In this document: positions 40,844 to 49,955 of the stretch, in pieces | Layout of the letters: each line of letters starts with the position of its first letter | Numbering within the stretch: position 1 is the first letter of the stretch | Assembly (NCBI GenBank): GCA_937873515.1 | Contig: CALMYB010000001.1 | Location: 1 to 64,000 of the forward strand | Source: an uncultured Acidobacteriota bacterium | GTDB lineage: Bacteria > Acidobacteriota > Blastocatellia > Pyrinomonadales > Pyrinomonadaceae | Reading direction: 5' to 3' | DNA: 64,000 nt | Made by a program: the position numbers and the translations under genes | The notes under the pieces: generated by a model | What the model was told of the DNA's origin: nothing | Database searches by the model: none | What the model saw: only the letters and a program-made list of their open reading frames with translations

Positions 40844-41098
40844 ATGGTTGACGAGACCCAGGACGAGAACATTGAGACCGAAGTAGAAGCTTTCGATCCG
40901 CCCGAGATCGATTCAAAATACAGGATGATCATCCTGGCGGCTCAGCGAAGCAAACAGCTTCAACGCGGCGCAGACGCGCGTGTCGATGTTGATCGCCGAA
41001 AAGTAAAACCAACACGCATCGCCATGCGTGAGATCGGCGACCGCAAGGTGAATTTCAAATTTACGGATCAGGAAGAAGAGAGCACGGCCGCCGAATAG
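40844..41098 (+). CDS. rpoZ: RNA polymerase omega subunit
   Basis: This 84-residue protein is recognised by position (right after gmk) and by 'PEIDSKYRMIILAAQRSKQLQRGADARV', the omega helix with the RxxQL segment, followed by 'KPTRIAMREI'. Omega helps assemble RNA polymerase and contributes to the ppGpp site in some bacteria. The ATG at 40844 lies 5 bases past the gmk stop; AAGGAG at 40825-40830 is somewhat far for it. Confidence 0.87.
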   Translation: MVDETQDENIETEVEAFDPPEIDSKYRMIILAAQRSKQLQRGADARVDVDRRKVKPTRIAMREIGDRKVNFKFTDQEEESTAAE

Positions 41099-41126
41099 GC
41101 TGCCGTTCACCTTCGAAAGCTAGAAG

Positions 41127-41156
41127 GCCTCTGCCCGATATCCATCGAGCAGAGGC
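41127..41156. terminator. Bidirectional terminator between rpoZ and ETF-QO genes
   Basis: GCCTCTGC (41127-41134) pairs with GCAGAGGC (41149-41156), and an inner CGAT/ATCG (41136-41139, 41144-41147) extends the stem with one mismatch and an ATCC loop. T-rich stretches on either side are weak. It sits midway between two convergent genes. Confidence 0.65.
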
Positions 41157-41182
41157 TTCGCATTTTGCGGCCAAGGAAGTTT

Positions 41183-42913
41183 CTACATCCCCTTGTAGGT
41201 CGGGCCGCCACCACCTTCCGGCGTAACCCAATTGATTATCTGATAGGGATCGGCTATGTCGCAGGTCTTGCAGTGCACACAGTTCGAGAAGTTCACCTTT
41301 AGTTCGCGACGTCCGCTCTGCGGATCGTCTTCCATCTCGTAAACGGCCGCAGGACAGAACCGCTGGCACGGATTGCCGTATTCCTCGACGCAGCGGGTCG
41401 CACATATCTCGGTATCAAGCACATGGAGGTGACACGGCTGGTCCTCGTCGTGAGCGACGCCCGCATGGAAAACGTCCGTAACCTTATCAAACGTCAAATT
41501 CTTGTCGAACGGCACTTCTTCGTAGCGTTCGGTTTTCACATGGTCGGTCGGGCCAAAGGTTCCGCTGACCTCACGGTCGCGAAGCTGCTGCATCCGTTCG
41601 TAGCCCGGAACGTGATGCTGTTTCGGCATAAAGCCCCATGCAAGGCCGCCCGTTACGAATTGCAGGCCGGTATTGATCAACGCCGGCCATCGTCCGCTTT
41701 GAAACGCTGCGTGAAAATTCCGCACACTGTAGAGTTCATCGTAGATCCAGCTGAACGTCACTTTCTCCGTGTAAGCAGCGAGCGTTTCGGATGAAAAATC
41801 TCCCTTCTCGAATGCGTGAATGATAGTTTCTGCAGCGAGCATCCCGCTTTTCATCGCAAGATGGATACCCTTTATCCGCTGGCCGTTCAAGAATGCCGCA
41901 CACTCGCCGACAAGCAGAACGCCGTCAGCGTAAAGCTTTGGCATCGTATTCCAACCGCCCGTGTTTATGGTCTTCGCACCGTATTTGACCATCTTGCCGC
42001 CTTCGAGCACGCGCGCGACCATCGGATGCGTCTTGAACTTCTGGAACTCTGCGTGCGGATCGATCAACGGGTCTTCGTAATCAAGCCCCGTAACATAGCC
42101 GATGCTGACCATGTTGTTCTTGAGGCCGTAGATCCAGCCGCCGCCGTAGGTTCGCGTATCGGATGGGAATCCGAGCGTGTGCACGACCTTGCCTTCTGCG
42201 AAATTCCCGGCCGGCAATTCCCACAGTTCTTTCACACCAAGCGAAAATGCCTGCGTCTCGCTGGCCTCGTCAAGTCCAAGACGAGCGGTGATCTGCTTTG
42301 TAAGAGAACCTCTCGAACCCTCGCCAAGCACCGTAACCTTCGCAAGAATATCGACGCCCGGCTCGTAGTTCGGCTTCTTCTTCCCGTCCTTATCGATGCC
42401 CTTGTCGCCCGTGCGGATGCCGATGACCGCGTTGTTCTCATCGTAAAGGATCTCGGCGGCGGGAAACTCGGGGAATATATTCACGCCCGCAGCCTCGCAC
42501 TTTTCGCCGAGCCATTCGCAAACACGGCTGAGGCTTACGATGTATTTACCTTTGTTCTTGAGCGGCGGCGGCACAAGCGGCGAGTTAAATCCTTTCTTTT
42601 CACCAAGATACCAAACGGCATCTTCGGTAACGACCGAATCGACCGGACAGCCTTCGCCGAGGAAGTCCGGCATCAATTCGCGCATCGCCCGCGGATCCAT
42701 CACTGCACCCGACAGAATGTGAGCCCCGACCGCGGGGCCTTTTTCGACGATCGCGATCTCAAGATCGTCAACGAGCTTTCCGAACTTCAAGTTCTTTTCG
42801 ACCATCTCGTTGTGCAGCTTGATCTGTGCCTTCAGGTGCAACGCCGCAGCAAGATTCGCCGGCCCCGCACCGACGAACACAACATCCATCGGAACTTGTT
42901 CACGTTCGCTCAT
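41183..42913 (-). CDS. Electron transfer flavoprotein-ubiquinone oxidoreductase
   Basis: This 576-residue FAD and 4Fe-4S protein passes electrons from ETF (fatty acid and amino acid beta-oxidation) to the quinone pool at the membrane. The FAD-binding GxGxxG is in 'VFVGAGPANLAAALHLK'. The C-terminal cluster cysteines are in 'CATRCVEEYGNPCQRFCP' and 'VNFSNCVHCKTCDIADP', the latter a ferredoxin-type CxxCxxC. The hydrophobic membrane loop is near the middle. No etfAB genes are adjacent. Full length for the family. Confidence 0.94.
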   Translation of the reverse strand: MSEREQVPMDVVFVGAGPANLAAALHLKAQIKLHNEMVEKNLKFGKLVDDLEIAIVEKGPAVGAHILSGAVMDPRAMRELMPDFLGEGCPVDSVVTEDAVWYLGEKKGFNSPLVPPPLKNKGKYIVSLSRVCEWLGEKCEAAGVNIFPEFPAAEILYDENNAVIGIRTGDKGIDKDGKKKPNYEPGVDILAKVTVLGEGSRGSLTKQITARLGLDEASETQAFSLGVKELWELPAGNFAEGKVVHTLGFPSDTRTYGGGWIYGLKNNMVSIGYVTGLDYEDPLIDPHAEFQKFKTHPMVARVLEGGKMVKYGAKTINTGGWNTMPKLYADGVLLVGECAAFLNGQRIKGIHLAMKSGMLAAETIIHAFEKGDFSSETLAAYTEKVTFSWIYDELYSVRNFHAAFQSGRWPALINTGLQFVTGGLAWGFMPKQHHVPGYERMQQLRDREVSGTFGPTDHVKTERYEEVPFDKNLTFDKVTDVFHAGVAHDEDQPCHLHVLDTEICATRCVEEYGNPCQRFCPAAVYEMEDDPQSGRRELKVNFSNCVHCKTCDIADPYQIINWVTPEGGGGPTYKGM

Positions 42914-42942
42914 AAAATGAATAGAAATTCAGTAACGAGGAA

Positions 42943-42951
42943 ATTATATCA
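42943..42951 (-). promoter_or_regulatory. Extended -10 promoter of the ETF-QO gene
   Basis: On the minus strand TGATATAAT gives an extended -10 (TGN) and perfect TATAAT, 30 bases before the ATG. No -35 consensus is apparent at the right distance, as is common for extended -10 promoters. An inverted repeat ACTGCGG/CCGCAGT (42953-42959, 42990-42996) lies just upstream and could be a protein-binding site or a weak terminator for the previous gene. Confidence 0.45.
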
Positions 42952-43009
42952 GACTGCGGAACTGTCCGCTATTTGTCGGAAAGTGACCACCGCAGTTGAT
43001 AGCTATAGG

Positions 43010-43552
43010 TTAGCTTGATGCCATCCGTCGATACTTCTCAAGGTCGGCCAACAGGTCCTTATCGCGGTTGTAGCCACGTGCCGTAATGAGCCGCATCAGT
43101 TCGCGAGCTTTATCGAGATCGTCGGCCGATGCTTCTTTGAGGAGATTCTTGAGGTCGATAATGTCCTGCAGACGATTATCCATATTCGCTGAGAGCACTT
43201 TCAGTGCAATCAGCGAAGGAATCGTAGCGACCGGGCCAACAATGCCCGGAAATATCTCCGCGTGTTCAGCCGTTGCCACAACCTCCGGTTCTATCCCGGA
43301 TGAAGCAAACAAAAGGTCGAAGTACATTTCGGCTTCGCCTCTGGAAAGCAGGCGGACCGCTGAGAAGCGATCTACGGCCTCTTGTTGCAACACCGTATCG
43401 ACATAGTAGCCCGATCGCGATAGCGACATGACGAATTCCTCTGCTTCGCGATCATCTGTAACCGCAATGACGAAATCGATATCCTTTGTCAGACGTTCGG
43501 TCGTTCGGATCGACACTGCCATGCCGCCGATCAGGGCGAAGTTAGCTCCCAA
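43010..43552 (-). CDS. AbiEii/MNT-like nucleotidyltransferase
   Basis: This protein of about 180 residues has the nucleotidyltransferase core 'LIGGMAVSIRTTERLTKDIDFVIAV' (GG, then DxD) and a helical C-terminus 'DNRLQDIIDLKNLLKEA', typical of the DUF6036/AbiEii class, many of which are toxins of type IV or VII toxin-antitoxin systems. The only standard start is a TTG at 43552, but the frame is open further upstream to 43613 and reads VSFIKKLQELGANF, which looks like the normal N-terminal helix; the true start may be a rare codon. The 71-residue gene just upstream would be the partner. Confidence 0.68.
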   Translation of the reverse strand: MGANFALIGGMAVSIRTTERLTKDIDFVIAVTDDREAEEFVMSLSRSGYYVDTVLQQEAVDRFSAVRLLSRGEAEMYFDLLFASSGIEPEVVATAEHAEIFPGIVGPVATIPSLIALKVLSANMDNRLQDIIDLKNLLKEASADDLDKARELMRLITARGYNRDKDLLADLEKYRRMASS

Positions 43553-43608
43553 TTCTTGAAGCTTCTTAATGAAGCTAACGGAATGTACTTCTAAGTTGTT
43601 GATAAAGG

Positions 43609-43824
43609 TTATTTACCTTGCCGAAAGCGCGTCGGATCGCCAATCTTGCCCACGCCGTCGCCGAACGGAGCACCAGGACGGTCTTTGTACCAGGCGTTAA
43701 CGGCTGCTGCTATTCCTTCGTCAGAAATATACGGATCGCGCTTCTTGAGTTTGTAAACGAACGCCCGCTCCGCAAATTTCTGCAGATCCGCGATCATTTG
43801 AACCTTTGCGACAAAGCTCTTCAC
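43609..43824 (-). CDS. Small basic protein, possible partner of the nucleotidyltransferase
   Basis: This 71-residue protein starts MKSFVAKVQMIADLQKFAERAFVYKLKKRDP and has a helical N-terminal half followed by 'ISDEGIAAAVNAWYKDRPGAPFGDG'. It precedes the nucleotidyltransferase gene on the same strand, with the two frames abutting at 43609-43615. Small genes upstream of AbiEii-type transferases are often the antitoxin. I do not recognise a named family. A toxin-antitoxin role is inferred from arrangement only. Confidence 0.55.
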   Translation of the reverse strand: MKSFVAKVQMIADLQKFAERAFVYKLKKRDPYISDEGIAAAVNAWYKDRPGAPFGDGVGKIGDPTRFRQGK

Positions 43825-43911
43825 AACATCTATTTTACCACAAAATACAGCCTAAATATCGAGCTGCGCGGTTCAGAAGCCGGTGAAGGGTCATTCTTAA
43901 TTACGACGCGT

Positions 43912-44967
43912 TCAGGATTCGAACTGTGCCTTTAGGCTTTCGGTATATGGTGCTCGCGCGACGCCTTTTTCGGTGATTATGGCGGTCACGAGGTCGTTCG
44001 GCGTAACGTCGAAGGCGTAGTTCGTGATACCTACGTCGTCGGGGGCGAGTTGGTGGCCTTTAACGTGCGTGATCTCAGTGCGGTCGCGTTCCTCGATAGG
44101 GATCTCGTCGCCGGTCGGGCAGTTCAGATCGACGGTCGAAAGAGGTGCGGCGACGTAGAACGGAATGTTGTGGCGTTTTGCGAGGACCGCGACCATATAG
44201 GTGCCGATCTTGTTCGCGACGTCGCCGTTCGCGGCGATGCGGTCGCTGCCGACGACGACGGCCTGAACGCGTCCTTTCTTCATCACATGGCCGCTCATAT
44301 TGTCGGTGATGAGTGTTACGGGAATGTCATCCTCCATCAATTCCCATGCCGTTAGGCGAGCACCCTGCAGGTACGGGCGTGTTTCGTCCGCGATTACCGA
44401 AATATGTTTACCCTGATCGACCGCACCGCGAATTACGCCCAGAGCCGTGCCCCAAACTCCGCCAGTCGCAAGCGCTCCCGCGTTGCAGTGCGTCAATACG
44501 GTCGAATTATCCTCGATCAGTTCCCCGCCGAATTTCGCGATTAGACGCTGTGCCTCGATATCCTCGTCGTGAATGGACCTAGCCTCAGATTCGAGGATAG
44601 CCTTGACCTCGGTAACGCTCTTGCCCTCTGCCTTTGCGTGCTGAAACGCCGCCTTCATCCTGTCGATCGCCCAGAAGAGATTCACCGCGGTCGGACGCGT
44701 TTTGCCGAGAACATCCGCAGCAAAATCGAGTTCTTCTTCTAGATCTGCGACCGTCGTGCCGACGAACGCCGTTGCGGCCAATGCCATTCCGTATGCGGCA
44801 GAAACACCGATAGCCGGAGCTCCGCGAACGACCATATCCTTGATGCCCTTTGCGACATCATCATACGTCTTAAGAAGCAGCCATTTTTCTTCGGTCGGTA
44901 ACAGCCGCTGATCGAGCATCTCGACGCCCGCGTCGGTGCGGCGGACAGGAATGATATTCAATTTCAT
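43912..44967 (-). CDS. mtnA: S-methyl-5-thioribose-1-phosphate isomerase
   Basis: This 351-residue enzyme of the methionine salvage pathway converts methylthioribose-1-phosphate to methylthioribulose-1-phosphate. Key segments are '[20 protein letters not shown]', '[23 protein letters not shown]' (catalytic Cys), and '[20 protein letters not shown]' (catalytic Asp). No other mtn gene is adjacent. The gene faces the DoxX-like gene across 132 bases, which must hold both promoters. Confidence 0.95.
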   Translation of the reverse strand: MKLNIIPVRRTDAGVEMLDQRLLPTEEKWLLLKTYDDVAKGIKDMVVRGAPAIGVSAAYGMALAATAFVGTTVADLEEELDFAADVLGKTRPTAVNLFWAIDRMKAAFQHAKAEGKSVTEVKAILESEARSIHDEDIEAQRLIAKFGGELIEDNSTVLTHCNAGALATGGVWGTALGVIRGAVDQGKHISVIADETRPYLQGARLTAWELMEDDIPVTLITDNMSGHVMKKGRVQAVVVGSDRIAANGDVANKIGTYMVAVLAKRHNIPFYVAAPLSTVDLNCPTGDEIPIEERDRTEITHVKGHQLAPDDVGITNYAFDVTPNDLVTAIITEKGVARAPYTESLKAQFES

Positions 44968-45099
44968 AGAATTACGCCTTACTTGACGGCACCAGGATCT
45001 CTCAAGTGCGCGATCAAACTATGAATCTTACCCAAAAAGCGGCCGCGGCCAAAAACTGACAGAACTTTTTATACCGATACCGACGTTATATAGAACAAT

Positions 45100-45780
45100 A
45101 TGAGGATCGAGCACACATTGGATGAACTTCACTCTGCTGTTACTCAGAGATGGTGGATGCAGTTATTTGCAGCGTTTACGCGATGCATTATCGCGGTCGG
45201 ATTCATTCCGCCGAGCATCCCGAAGATACTTCACAAACCGTTCACAAGCCTGCCGGACTCAAATCCCGTCGGCCATTATTTCAACGCGTTGCTTGGAACT
45301 GGTTATTATTACGAGTTCATCGGCTGGTCGCAGCTCGTCGCCGCGATACTGCTCCTGATCCCGCGGACATCGCACATCGGTGCACTCCTGTTCTTCCCGA
45401 TAATAGTGAATATCGCCGTTCTGACAAACGCCGTCGGATTTGCCGGAACATGGCTCATTACGATCTTTATGTCGCTCGCCGGTACCTTTTTGGTAGCTTG
45501 GGAATACGACCGCCTGAAACCGATCATCTTTTGCACACGCAAGGAGAGGACGCGGCGCTTCAAACTTCAGCTTGTCCTGATCCCGCTCGCCTTTTCGTTC
45601 GGCGGAATTCTTTGCGGTCTTTTCGCATGGTCGATCCGACTCGGAAATCTGCCCAACTATTTCGGCACGACGCTCGTTCTCGTAGCACTTGGAGCGGTGT
45701 TTGGCGTCGTCGTGGCCGTCCATTATTGGCTGATGCCGGCGGGCACATTGGTGAACGCGCCTGGTTCTGCGCCAAAATAG
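45100..45780 (+). CDS. DoxX-like membrane protein
   Basis: This 226-residue protein has four or five hydrophobic helices: a first with 'AFTRCIIAVGFIPPSIPKILHKPF', then 'WSQLVAAILLLIPRTSHIGALLFFPIIVNIAVL' split in two, 'FAGTWLITIFMSLAGTFLVAWEYDR' and two C-terminal ones. The order and the P-x-K-x-H turn resemble the DoxX/TQO small-subunit-like superfamily. The role is unknown; it is adjacent (4 bases) to the macrodomain gene. Confidence 0.65.
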   Translation: MRIEHTLDELHSAVTQRWWMQLFAAFTRCIIAVGFIPPSIPKILHKPFTSLPDSNPVGHYFNALLGTGYYYEFIGWSQLVAAILLLIPRTSHIGALLFFPIIVNIAVLTNAVGFAGTWLITIFMSLAGTFLVAWEYDRLKPIIFCTRKERTRRFKLQLVLIPLAFSFGGILCGLFAWSIRLGNLPNYFGTTLVLVALGAVFGVVVAVHYWLMPAGTLVNAPGSAPK

Positions 45781-45784
45781 CCTA

Positions 45785-46327
45785 ATGGGCGCATCATTCC
45801 TCGACGGCAGAGTAACTGCCCTCGTTGGTGACCTTACGAAACAAGCGACGGACGCGATCGTGAATGCGGCAAACTCCACGCTGCTTGGCGGCGGCGGCGT
45901 TGACGGAGCGATACACGCGGCCGGCGGACCCGAAATTCTGACCCATTGCCGTGAGATCCGAGCAACAAGATATCCCGATGGACTGCCCGTCGGTGAAGCC
46001 GTCATCACTACTGGCGGCAAGCTTCCGGCCAAGTTCGTGATACACACCGTCGGGCCGCAGTACGGGTTAAATCATGGTGCCGACGACGAGTTGCTTGCCG
46101 CTGCCTACACGAATTCCCTTTCTCTGGCGGTTGAAAACGAACTTACCTCGATCGCCTTCCCGTCTATCTCTACGGGCGTTTATCAATTCCCAAAAGACCG
46201 GGCGGCACGCGTCTCTTCCGCAGCAATAAAAGCCTTTCTGCAAAGTGACGCACGCATCGGATCGATCAATTTGGTTTTCTTTCACGGATCCGATCTGGAC
46301 ACGTTTCTCGAATGGAACTTCTTCTAG
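45785..46327 (+). CDS. Macrodomain O-acetyl-ADP-ribose deacetylase
   Basis: This 180-residue single macrodomain resembles YmdB: 'ALVGDLTKQATDAIVNAANSTLLGGGGVDGAIHAAGG' contains the NAAN and GGGGVDGAIH signature loops (active Asn and Asp), then 'FVIHTVGPQYG' and 'SIAFPSISTGVYQFP'. It should remove acetyl from O-acetyl-ADP-ribose or ADP-ribose from proteins. Cytoplasmic. It starts 4 bases after the DoxX-like gene stop. Confidence 0.92.
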   Translation: MGASFLDGRVTALVGDLTKQATDAIVNAANSTLLGGGGVDGAIHAAGGPEILTHCREIRATRYPDGLPVGEAVITTGGKLPAKFVIHTVGPQYGLNHGADDELLAAAYTNSLSLAVENELTSIAFPSISTGVYQFPKDRAARVSSAAIKAFLQSDARIGSINLVFFHGSDLDTFLEWNFF

Positions 46328-46399
46328 GCGTCAACCGACCGGTCTTGCTCTTCACTTTCGCGTCCGCTATATTCGTTCAGTACCATTCAAGCCAGAAAT

Positions 46400-48577
46400 A
46401 TGAGCGAAACCGCGCAAGAAGCACAGCAAGATACCCCTTCAGTCAAATTTAGAGAAGATTTCAATATCGACCGCCACATCCCGGAAGCGTTACGGCCGCT
46501 TTTCGAGATCTCGATGAATTTCTATTGGTCGTGGCAGCCGGAAGGTGTCGCTTTGTTTCGCGACCTCGATTCGCGTTTTTGGGACAAGAGCGAGCAGCGG
46601 CCGAGGGTTTTCCTGGAGGATGTCGAGAGTTTTCGGCTCTGGCTTCGAGCTTGCGACCCAGCGTATGTGGATCGGCTGAATCAGTTCGCGGCCCGTCAGG
46701 CGGCTTATCTTGCCGTACCTGCGAACGAGGGCACGGCGCTCGCGCCAACGCCGAAGATCGCTTACTTCTGTGCGGAATACGGCGTTCATAATTCCTTGCC
46801 GATCTACTCCGGCGGACTTGGCATCTTGGCCGGCGACCATCTGAAGTCGGCAAGCGATCTGAATCTTCCGCTAACGGCGATCGGGCTTTTTTATCGTTAC
46901 GGATTTTTCCGTCAGCATGTGAATCACGAAGGCTGGCAAGAGGAAACATACAACGATCTTTTCGATACGGAACTCGCCCTCTCGCCCGTAGTCAACGAAG
47001 ATGGCTCCCGGCTTACGGTCTCTGTTCACATTCGCGGTCGTGAAGTTGTTTGCAGGGCCTGGCTTGCAAAGGTCGGCCGTATCTCTCTTTATCTGCTCGA
47101 TACCAACGTTCCTGAAAATTCCGAAGTGGATCGGCTCATCACAGGCCATCTGTACGGCGGCGATTCCGAGACGCGAATCGTGCAGGAAAAAGTTCTCGGG
47201 ATCGGCGGTGTTCGTCTGCTGCGTGCTCTCGGGGTCCAGGCCGATGTTTATCACCTGAACGAGGGCCATGCCGGCTTTTCTACGCTCGAACTTGCATCGG
47301 AATTCCTCGCCGCGAACCCCGACAAGAACTTTGCGGATGCGATCGAGGCCGTACGTGAGAAATGTGTCTTTACGACGCACACGCCCGTCTCCGCCGGAAA
47401 TGACACGTTCGAGCCGAACTTGCTTCTTGAATGTTTTAGTCAGGAATATCTACGCTCCCTCAAGATCTCGGACAACGAATTTCTCGCTCTTGGCCGGGCA
47501 AATCTATCCGACGACAAGGAATATTTTGGGATGACGCCGCTTGCGATCCGAATGTGCCGATCTTCGAACGGCGTGAGCGAGAAGCACGGTCACGTGTCGC
47601 GCCAACTCTGGCTGAAGATGTTTCCGGGCCTTGCCGACGCCGAAGCCGTGCCGATAACGTCGGTCACGAACGGTGTTCATGCCCCGACATGGATCTCGCC
47701 GTTACTGCAGAATCTCTACTGCCGTGAGCTTGGAGCAAATTGGCATGAGTCGGTTTGTGATACAGGCAAATGGGGCACCGCGGTTTGGAACATTCCGGAT
47801 GAGGATATATGGGCGGCCCATCAAGCTCTTAAAGGCCTTTTGATCTCGTATGTCCGCAGACGAACCGCCACAAAAGACGCGGGAACGGTCGAGACCATTC
47901 ACGAGAATGAGGACACGGCCACGCTCTTCTCTTCCGAGGTCCTAACGATCGGATTCGCTCGGCGTGTTGCAGAATATAAACGCTGGGACCTGATCTTCTC
48001 TGATCTTCCGAGGCTTTTGAGGATGGTCGATGACGAAGAGCGTCCCGTTCAATTCGTTTTTGCGGGCAAGGCTCATCCACAGGACAAGGTCGGGAAAACC
48101 ATGCTGCAGGAATTGCTCCGCATCAACAGCGATTCGAATTGGCAGCGGCGTGCGGTCTTTATCGAAGACTACGATCAGGAGGTCGCTCGCTATCTCGTTC
48201 GCGGCGTTGATGTTTGGATGAATGTCCCGCGGCGGCCGATGGAAGCGAGCGGCACAAGCGGAATGAAGGCAGCAATGAACGGCGCTCTCAATTTCTCAAT
48301 TCTCGACGGCTGGTGGATCGAGGGCTACAATGGGAAGAACGGCTTTGCGATCGGCGGCCTCGAAACGAGCGGCACCGATGAAGAGGTTGACAAGCAGGAC
48401 GCAGAGTCCCTTTACAGTACTCTTGAAACAGAGGTCATCCCTGCATACTATGAGTTCGAAGACGGCCTGCGAAAGCGTTGGATAGGAATGATGCGAGAGG
48501 CGATCGGTACCTTAACACCGCAATTCTCGACCGACCGAATGGTCAGCGACTACCTTCAGAAGATCTACAGACATTAG
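46400..48577 (+). CDS. glgP: Alpha-glucan (glycogen) phosphorylase, DUF3417-type
   Basis: This 725-residue PLP enzyme releases glucose-1-phosphate from alpha-1,4-glucans. The N-terminus ('ALRPLFEISMNFYWSWQPEGVALFRDLD') is the DUF3417 domain of the short bacterial and archaeal class. Catalytic landmarks are 'EYGVHNSLPIYSGGLGILAGDHLKSASDL', 'THTPVSAGNDTF', 'TNGVHAPTWI' and the PLP-lysine loop 'MEASGTSGMKAAMNG', with length shorter than E. coli GlgP. It complements glgA at 60359-61780 on the other strand. Confidence 0.93.
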   Translation: MSETAQEAQQDTPSVKFREDFNIDRHIPEALRPLFEISMNFYWSWQPEGVALFRDLDSRFWDKSEQRPRVFLEDVESFRLWLRACDPAYVDRLNQFAARQAAYLAVPANEGTALAPTPKIAYFCAEYGVHNSLPIYSGGLGILAGDHLKSASDLNLPLTAIGLFYRYGFFRQHVNHEGWQEETYNDLFDTELALSPVVNEDGSRLTVSVHIRGREVVCRAWLAKVGRISLYLLDTNVPENSEVDRLITGHLYGGDSETRIVQEKVLGIGGVRLLRALGVQADVYHLNEGHAGFSTLELASEFLAANPDKNFADAIEAVREKCVFTTHTPVSAGNDTFEPNLLLECFSQEYLRSLKISDNEFLALGRANLSDDKEYFGMTPLAIRMCRSSNGVSEKHGHVSRQLWLKMFPGLADAEAVPITSVTNGVHAPTWISPLLQNLYCRELGANWHESVCDTGKWGTAVWNIPDEDIWAAHQALKGLLISYVRRRTATKDAGTVETIHENEDTATLFSSEVLTIGFARRVAEYKRWDLIFSDLPRLLRMVDDEERPVQFVFAGKAHPQDKVGKTMLQELLRINSDSNWQRRAVFIEDYDQEVARYLVRGVDVWMNVPRRPMEASGTSGMKAAMNGALNFSILDGWWIEGYNGKNGFAIGGLETSGTDEEVDKQDAESLYSTLETEVIPAYYEFEDGLRKRWIGMMREAIGTLTPQFSTDRMVSDYLQKIYRH

Positions 48578-48593
48578 TGTGTAAACAGACCTT

Positions 48594-49289
48594 ATGCAGC
48601 CGCAATTTACAGTCGGACAGATCCGCCCGATCGATTGTGTCAAAGAAGGCTTTCGCCTAATTAAGCAGGATTACTGGCTTCTTTTTGCGATCACGATAAT
48701 CGGTATTTTCATCGCGGGCTTCAGCTTTTATATCCTCATTGGTGCGATGGTCTGCGGAATAATGACGGCCTACTTTAGAGTTTTTGACGGAGGCCGAGCC
48801 AATTTCGACGATCTGTGGAAAGGATTCGGATATATCGGCAAGAGCGCTGTGGCGGTTATCTTGATACTAGTCCCCGGACTTATTTACGGCGTCGTCTTAT
48901 TGCTTACGATCTATCTGCCGATCGTCGCGATGGCGATCTCCGGAGGGAAGATCAGCCCGGACGAACTTCTTCCCGTGCTGCTCGGCGCATTGATCGTGGA
49001 CGTGATAGTAGCTTTCTTGATGGTCACGTTCCATTCGCTTATGATGTTCGTTTTTCCGCTCATTGTGGAGCACGGACTTTCGTCTTGGGACGCGGTCAAG
49101 CTCAGCGCCCGTGCAACATTCAAGAATCTGAGCGGTGTCGCCGGCCTGATCGCAGTAAATATCGGCATCGGCCTCCTTGGCTATCTTGCGTTCTGCGTCG
49201 GCATCTATCTTGCCGTGCCGATCCTTATGGCGACGAATTTAGTTGCATATCGGCAGGTATTTCCAAAGAACGCTCCGGTCCTTAGCTAG
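48594..49289 (+). CDS. Multi-pass membrane protein of unknown function
   Basis: This 231-residue protein has about five or six hydrophobic segments and no signal peptide. It starts 'VGQIRPIDCVKEGFRLIKQDYWLLFAITIIGIFIAGFS', like the beginning of DUF975-type or GlpM-like membrane proteins that show 'A-x-x-x-GWxxxKxxYWxL'. It contains 'PLIVEHGLSSWDAVKLSARATFKN', a motif frequent in such integral membrane proteins. It follows glgP by 16 bases, so co-transcription is possible. Function unknown. Confidence 0.6.
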   Translation: MQPQFTVGQIRPIDCVKEGFRLIKQDYWLLFAITIIGIFIAGFSFYILIGAMVCGIMTAYFRVFDGGRANFDDLWKGFGYIGKSAVAVILILVPGLIYGVVLLLTIYLPIVAMAISGGKISPDELLPVLLGALIVDVIVAFLMVTFHSLMMFVFPLIVEHGLSSWDAVKLSARATFKNLSGVAGLIAVNIGIGLLGYLAFCVGIYLAVPILMATNLVAYRQVFPKNAPVLS

Positions 49290-49295
49290 AAAGAA

Positions 49296-49586
49296 ATGAT
49301 AGAACCAATTCAGATCGTTGAAGAATCCGACACCGAGTTCACAATCAAGTGGTCGGATGAGAGTGAAACTCGCTACAATGCCCTCGCATTGCGCCGCAGA
49401 TGCCCATGCGCGATGTGCATAAATGAATGGACGGGCGAGAAGATGCTCGTTGACGATTCTATACCGGAGGACATCAAGATCAACTCGACCGCCGTTGTCG
49501 GCCGATACGCCCTGAACTTCGTTTTCTCCGACCAGCATGACTCCGGCATCTTTAGTTTTCAATACCTTCGCGAGATCGCCGAATAG
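49296..49586 (+). CDS. DUF971-family protein
   Basis: This 96-residue protein resembles DUF971, also found as the N-terminal domain of gamma-butyrobetaine hydroxylase: 'FTIKWSDESETRYNALALRRRCPCAMC', 'GRYALNFVFSDQHDSGIFSFQYLREIA'. The CxCxxC group could bind a metal or iron-sulfur cluster. Six bases separate it from the membrane protein gene upstream. Such stand-alone proteins occur near Fe-S carrier genes in other bacteria; no such neighbour is here. Confidence 0.82.
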   Translation: MIEPIQIVEESDTEFTIKWSDESETRYNALALRRRCPCAMCINEWTGEKMLVDDSIPEDIKINSTAVVGRYALNFVFSDQHDSGIFSFQYLREIAE

Positions 49587-49626
49587 CCTCATTTCGAGAA
49601 GGCTCTGACGTGTTAGAATAGAGGCT

Positions 49627-49899
49627 ATGAACGAGCGCGACATCTTTAACGAGCGTCAGGAGATAAAGAGCGCGAGCTTTTCGTGCCCTTACTGCAGGGA
49701 ACGGCAGGACTATGATGTCCGCTGGCTCAAGAGAACAAAGAAGAAGGATCTGCCTCGGGGCCTGAACGAGCAGCAGAAGGCTCAATTTGCGAATTCGCGT
49801 GACTATATGGTCCGAGTTGACGACGTGCTCGTTTGCCGCAATCTGAAGTGCCGAAAGCGCTTCGACATCCCGTCGTCGCAGACCGTAGTATTTATCTAG
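49627..49899 (+). CDS. Small CxxC zinc-ribbon-like protein
   Basis: This 90-residue protein has two cysteine pairs, 'FSCPYCRERQD' (20-23) and 'LVCRNLKCRKRFDIPSS' near the C-terminus, separated by a basic helix 'KRTKKKDLPRGLNEQQKAQFANSRDYM'. This is the spacing of a zinc ribbon that brings two knuckles together. It probably binds nucleic acid or protein. It is followed directly by a bidirectional terminator. No named family is recognised. Confidence 0.6.
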   Translation: MNERDIFNERQEIKSASFSCPYCRERQDYDVRWLKRTKKKDLPRGLNEQQKAQFANSRDYMVRVDDVLVCRNLKCRKRFDIPSSQTVVFI

Positions 49900-49901
49900 T
49901 T

Positions 49902-49936
49902 AAAAAAAAGACCGCCGATAGCGACGGTCTCTTTTT
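49902..49936. terminator. Bidirectional terminator
   Basis: AGACCG (49909-49914) pairs with CGGTCT (49925-49930) and an inner CG/CG extends it, loop ATAG, with eight A bases on the left side and CTTTTT on the right. It can end transcription of the zinc-ribbon gene (plus) and of the TonB fusion gene (minus), whose stops are close on both sides. Confidence 0.8.
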
Positions 49937-49955
49937 CGGTCGTATTGTTCTTCGA

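Noticed and set aside
41816..43018. A 400-codon open frame on the plus strand
   Set aside because: It lies wholly antisense to the well-conserved ETF-QO gene, has no recognisable motif and arises from codon bias in high-GC DNA.
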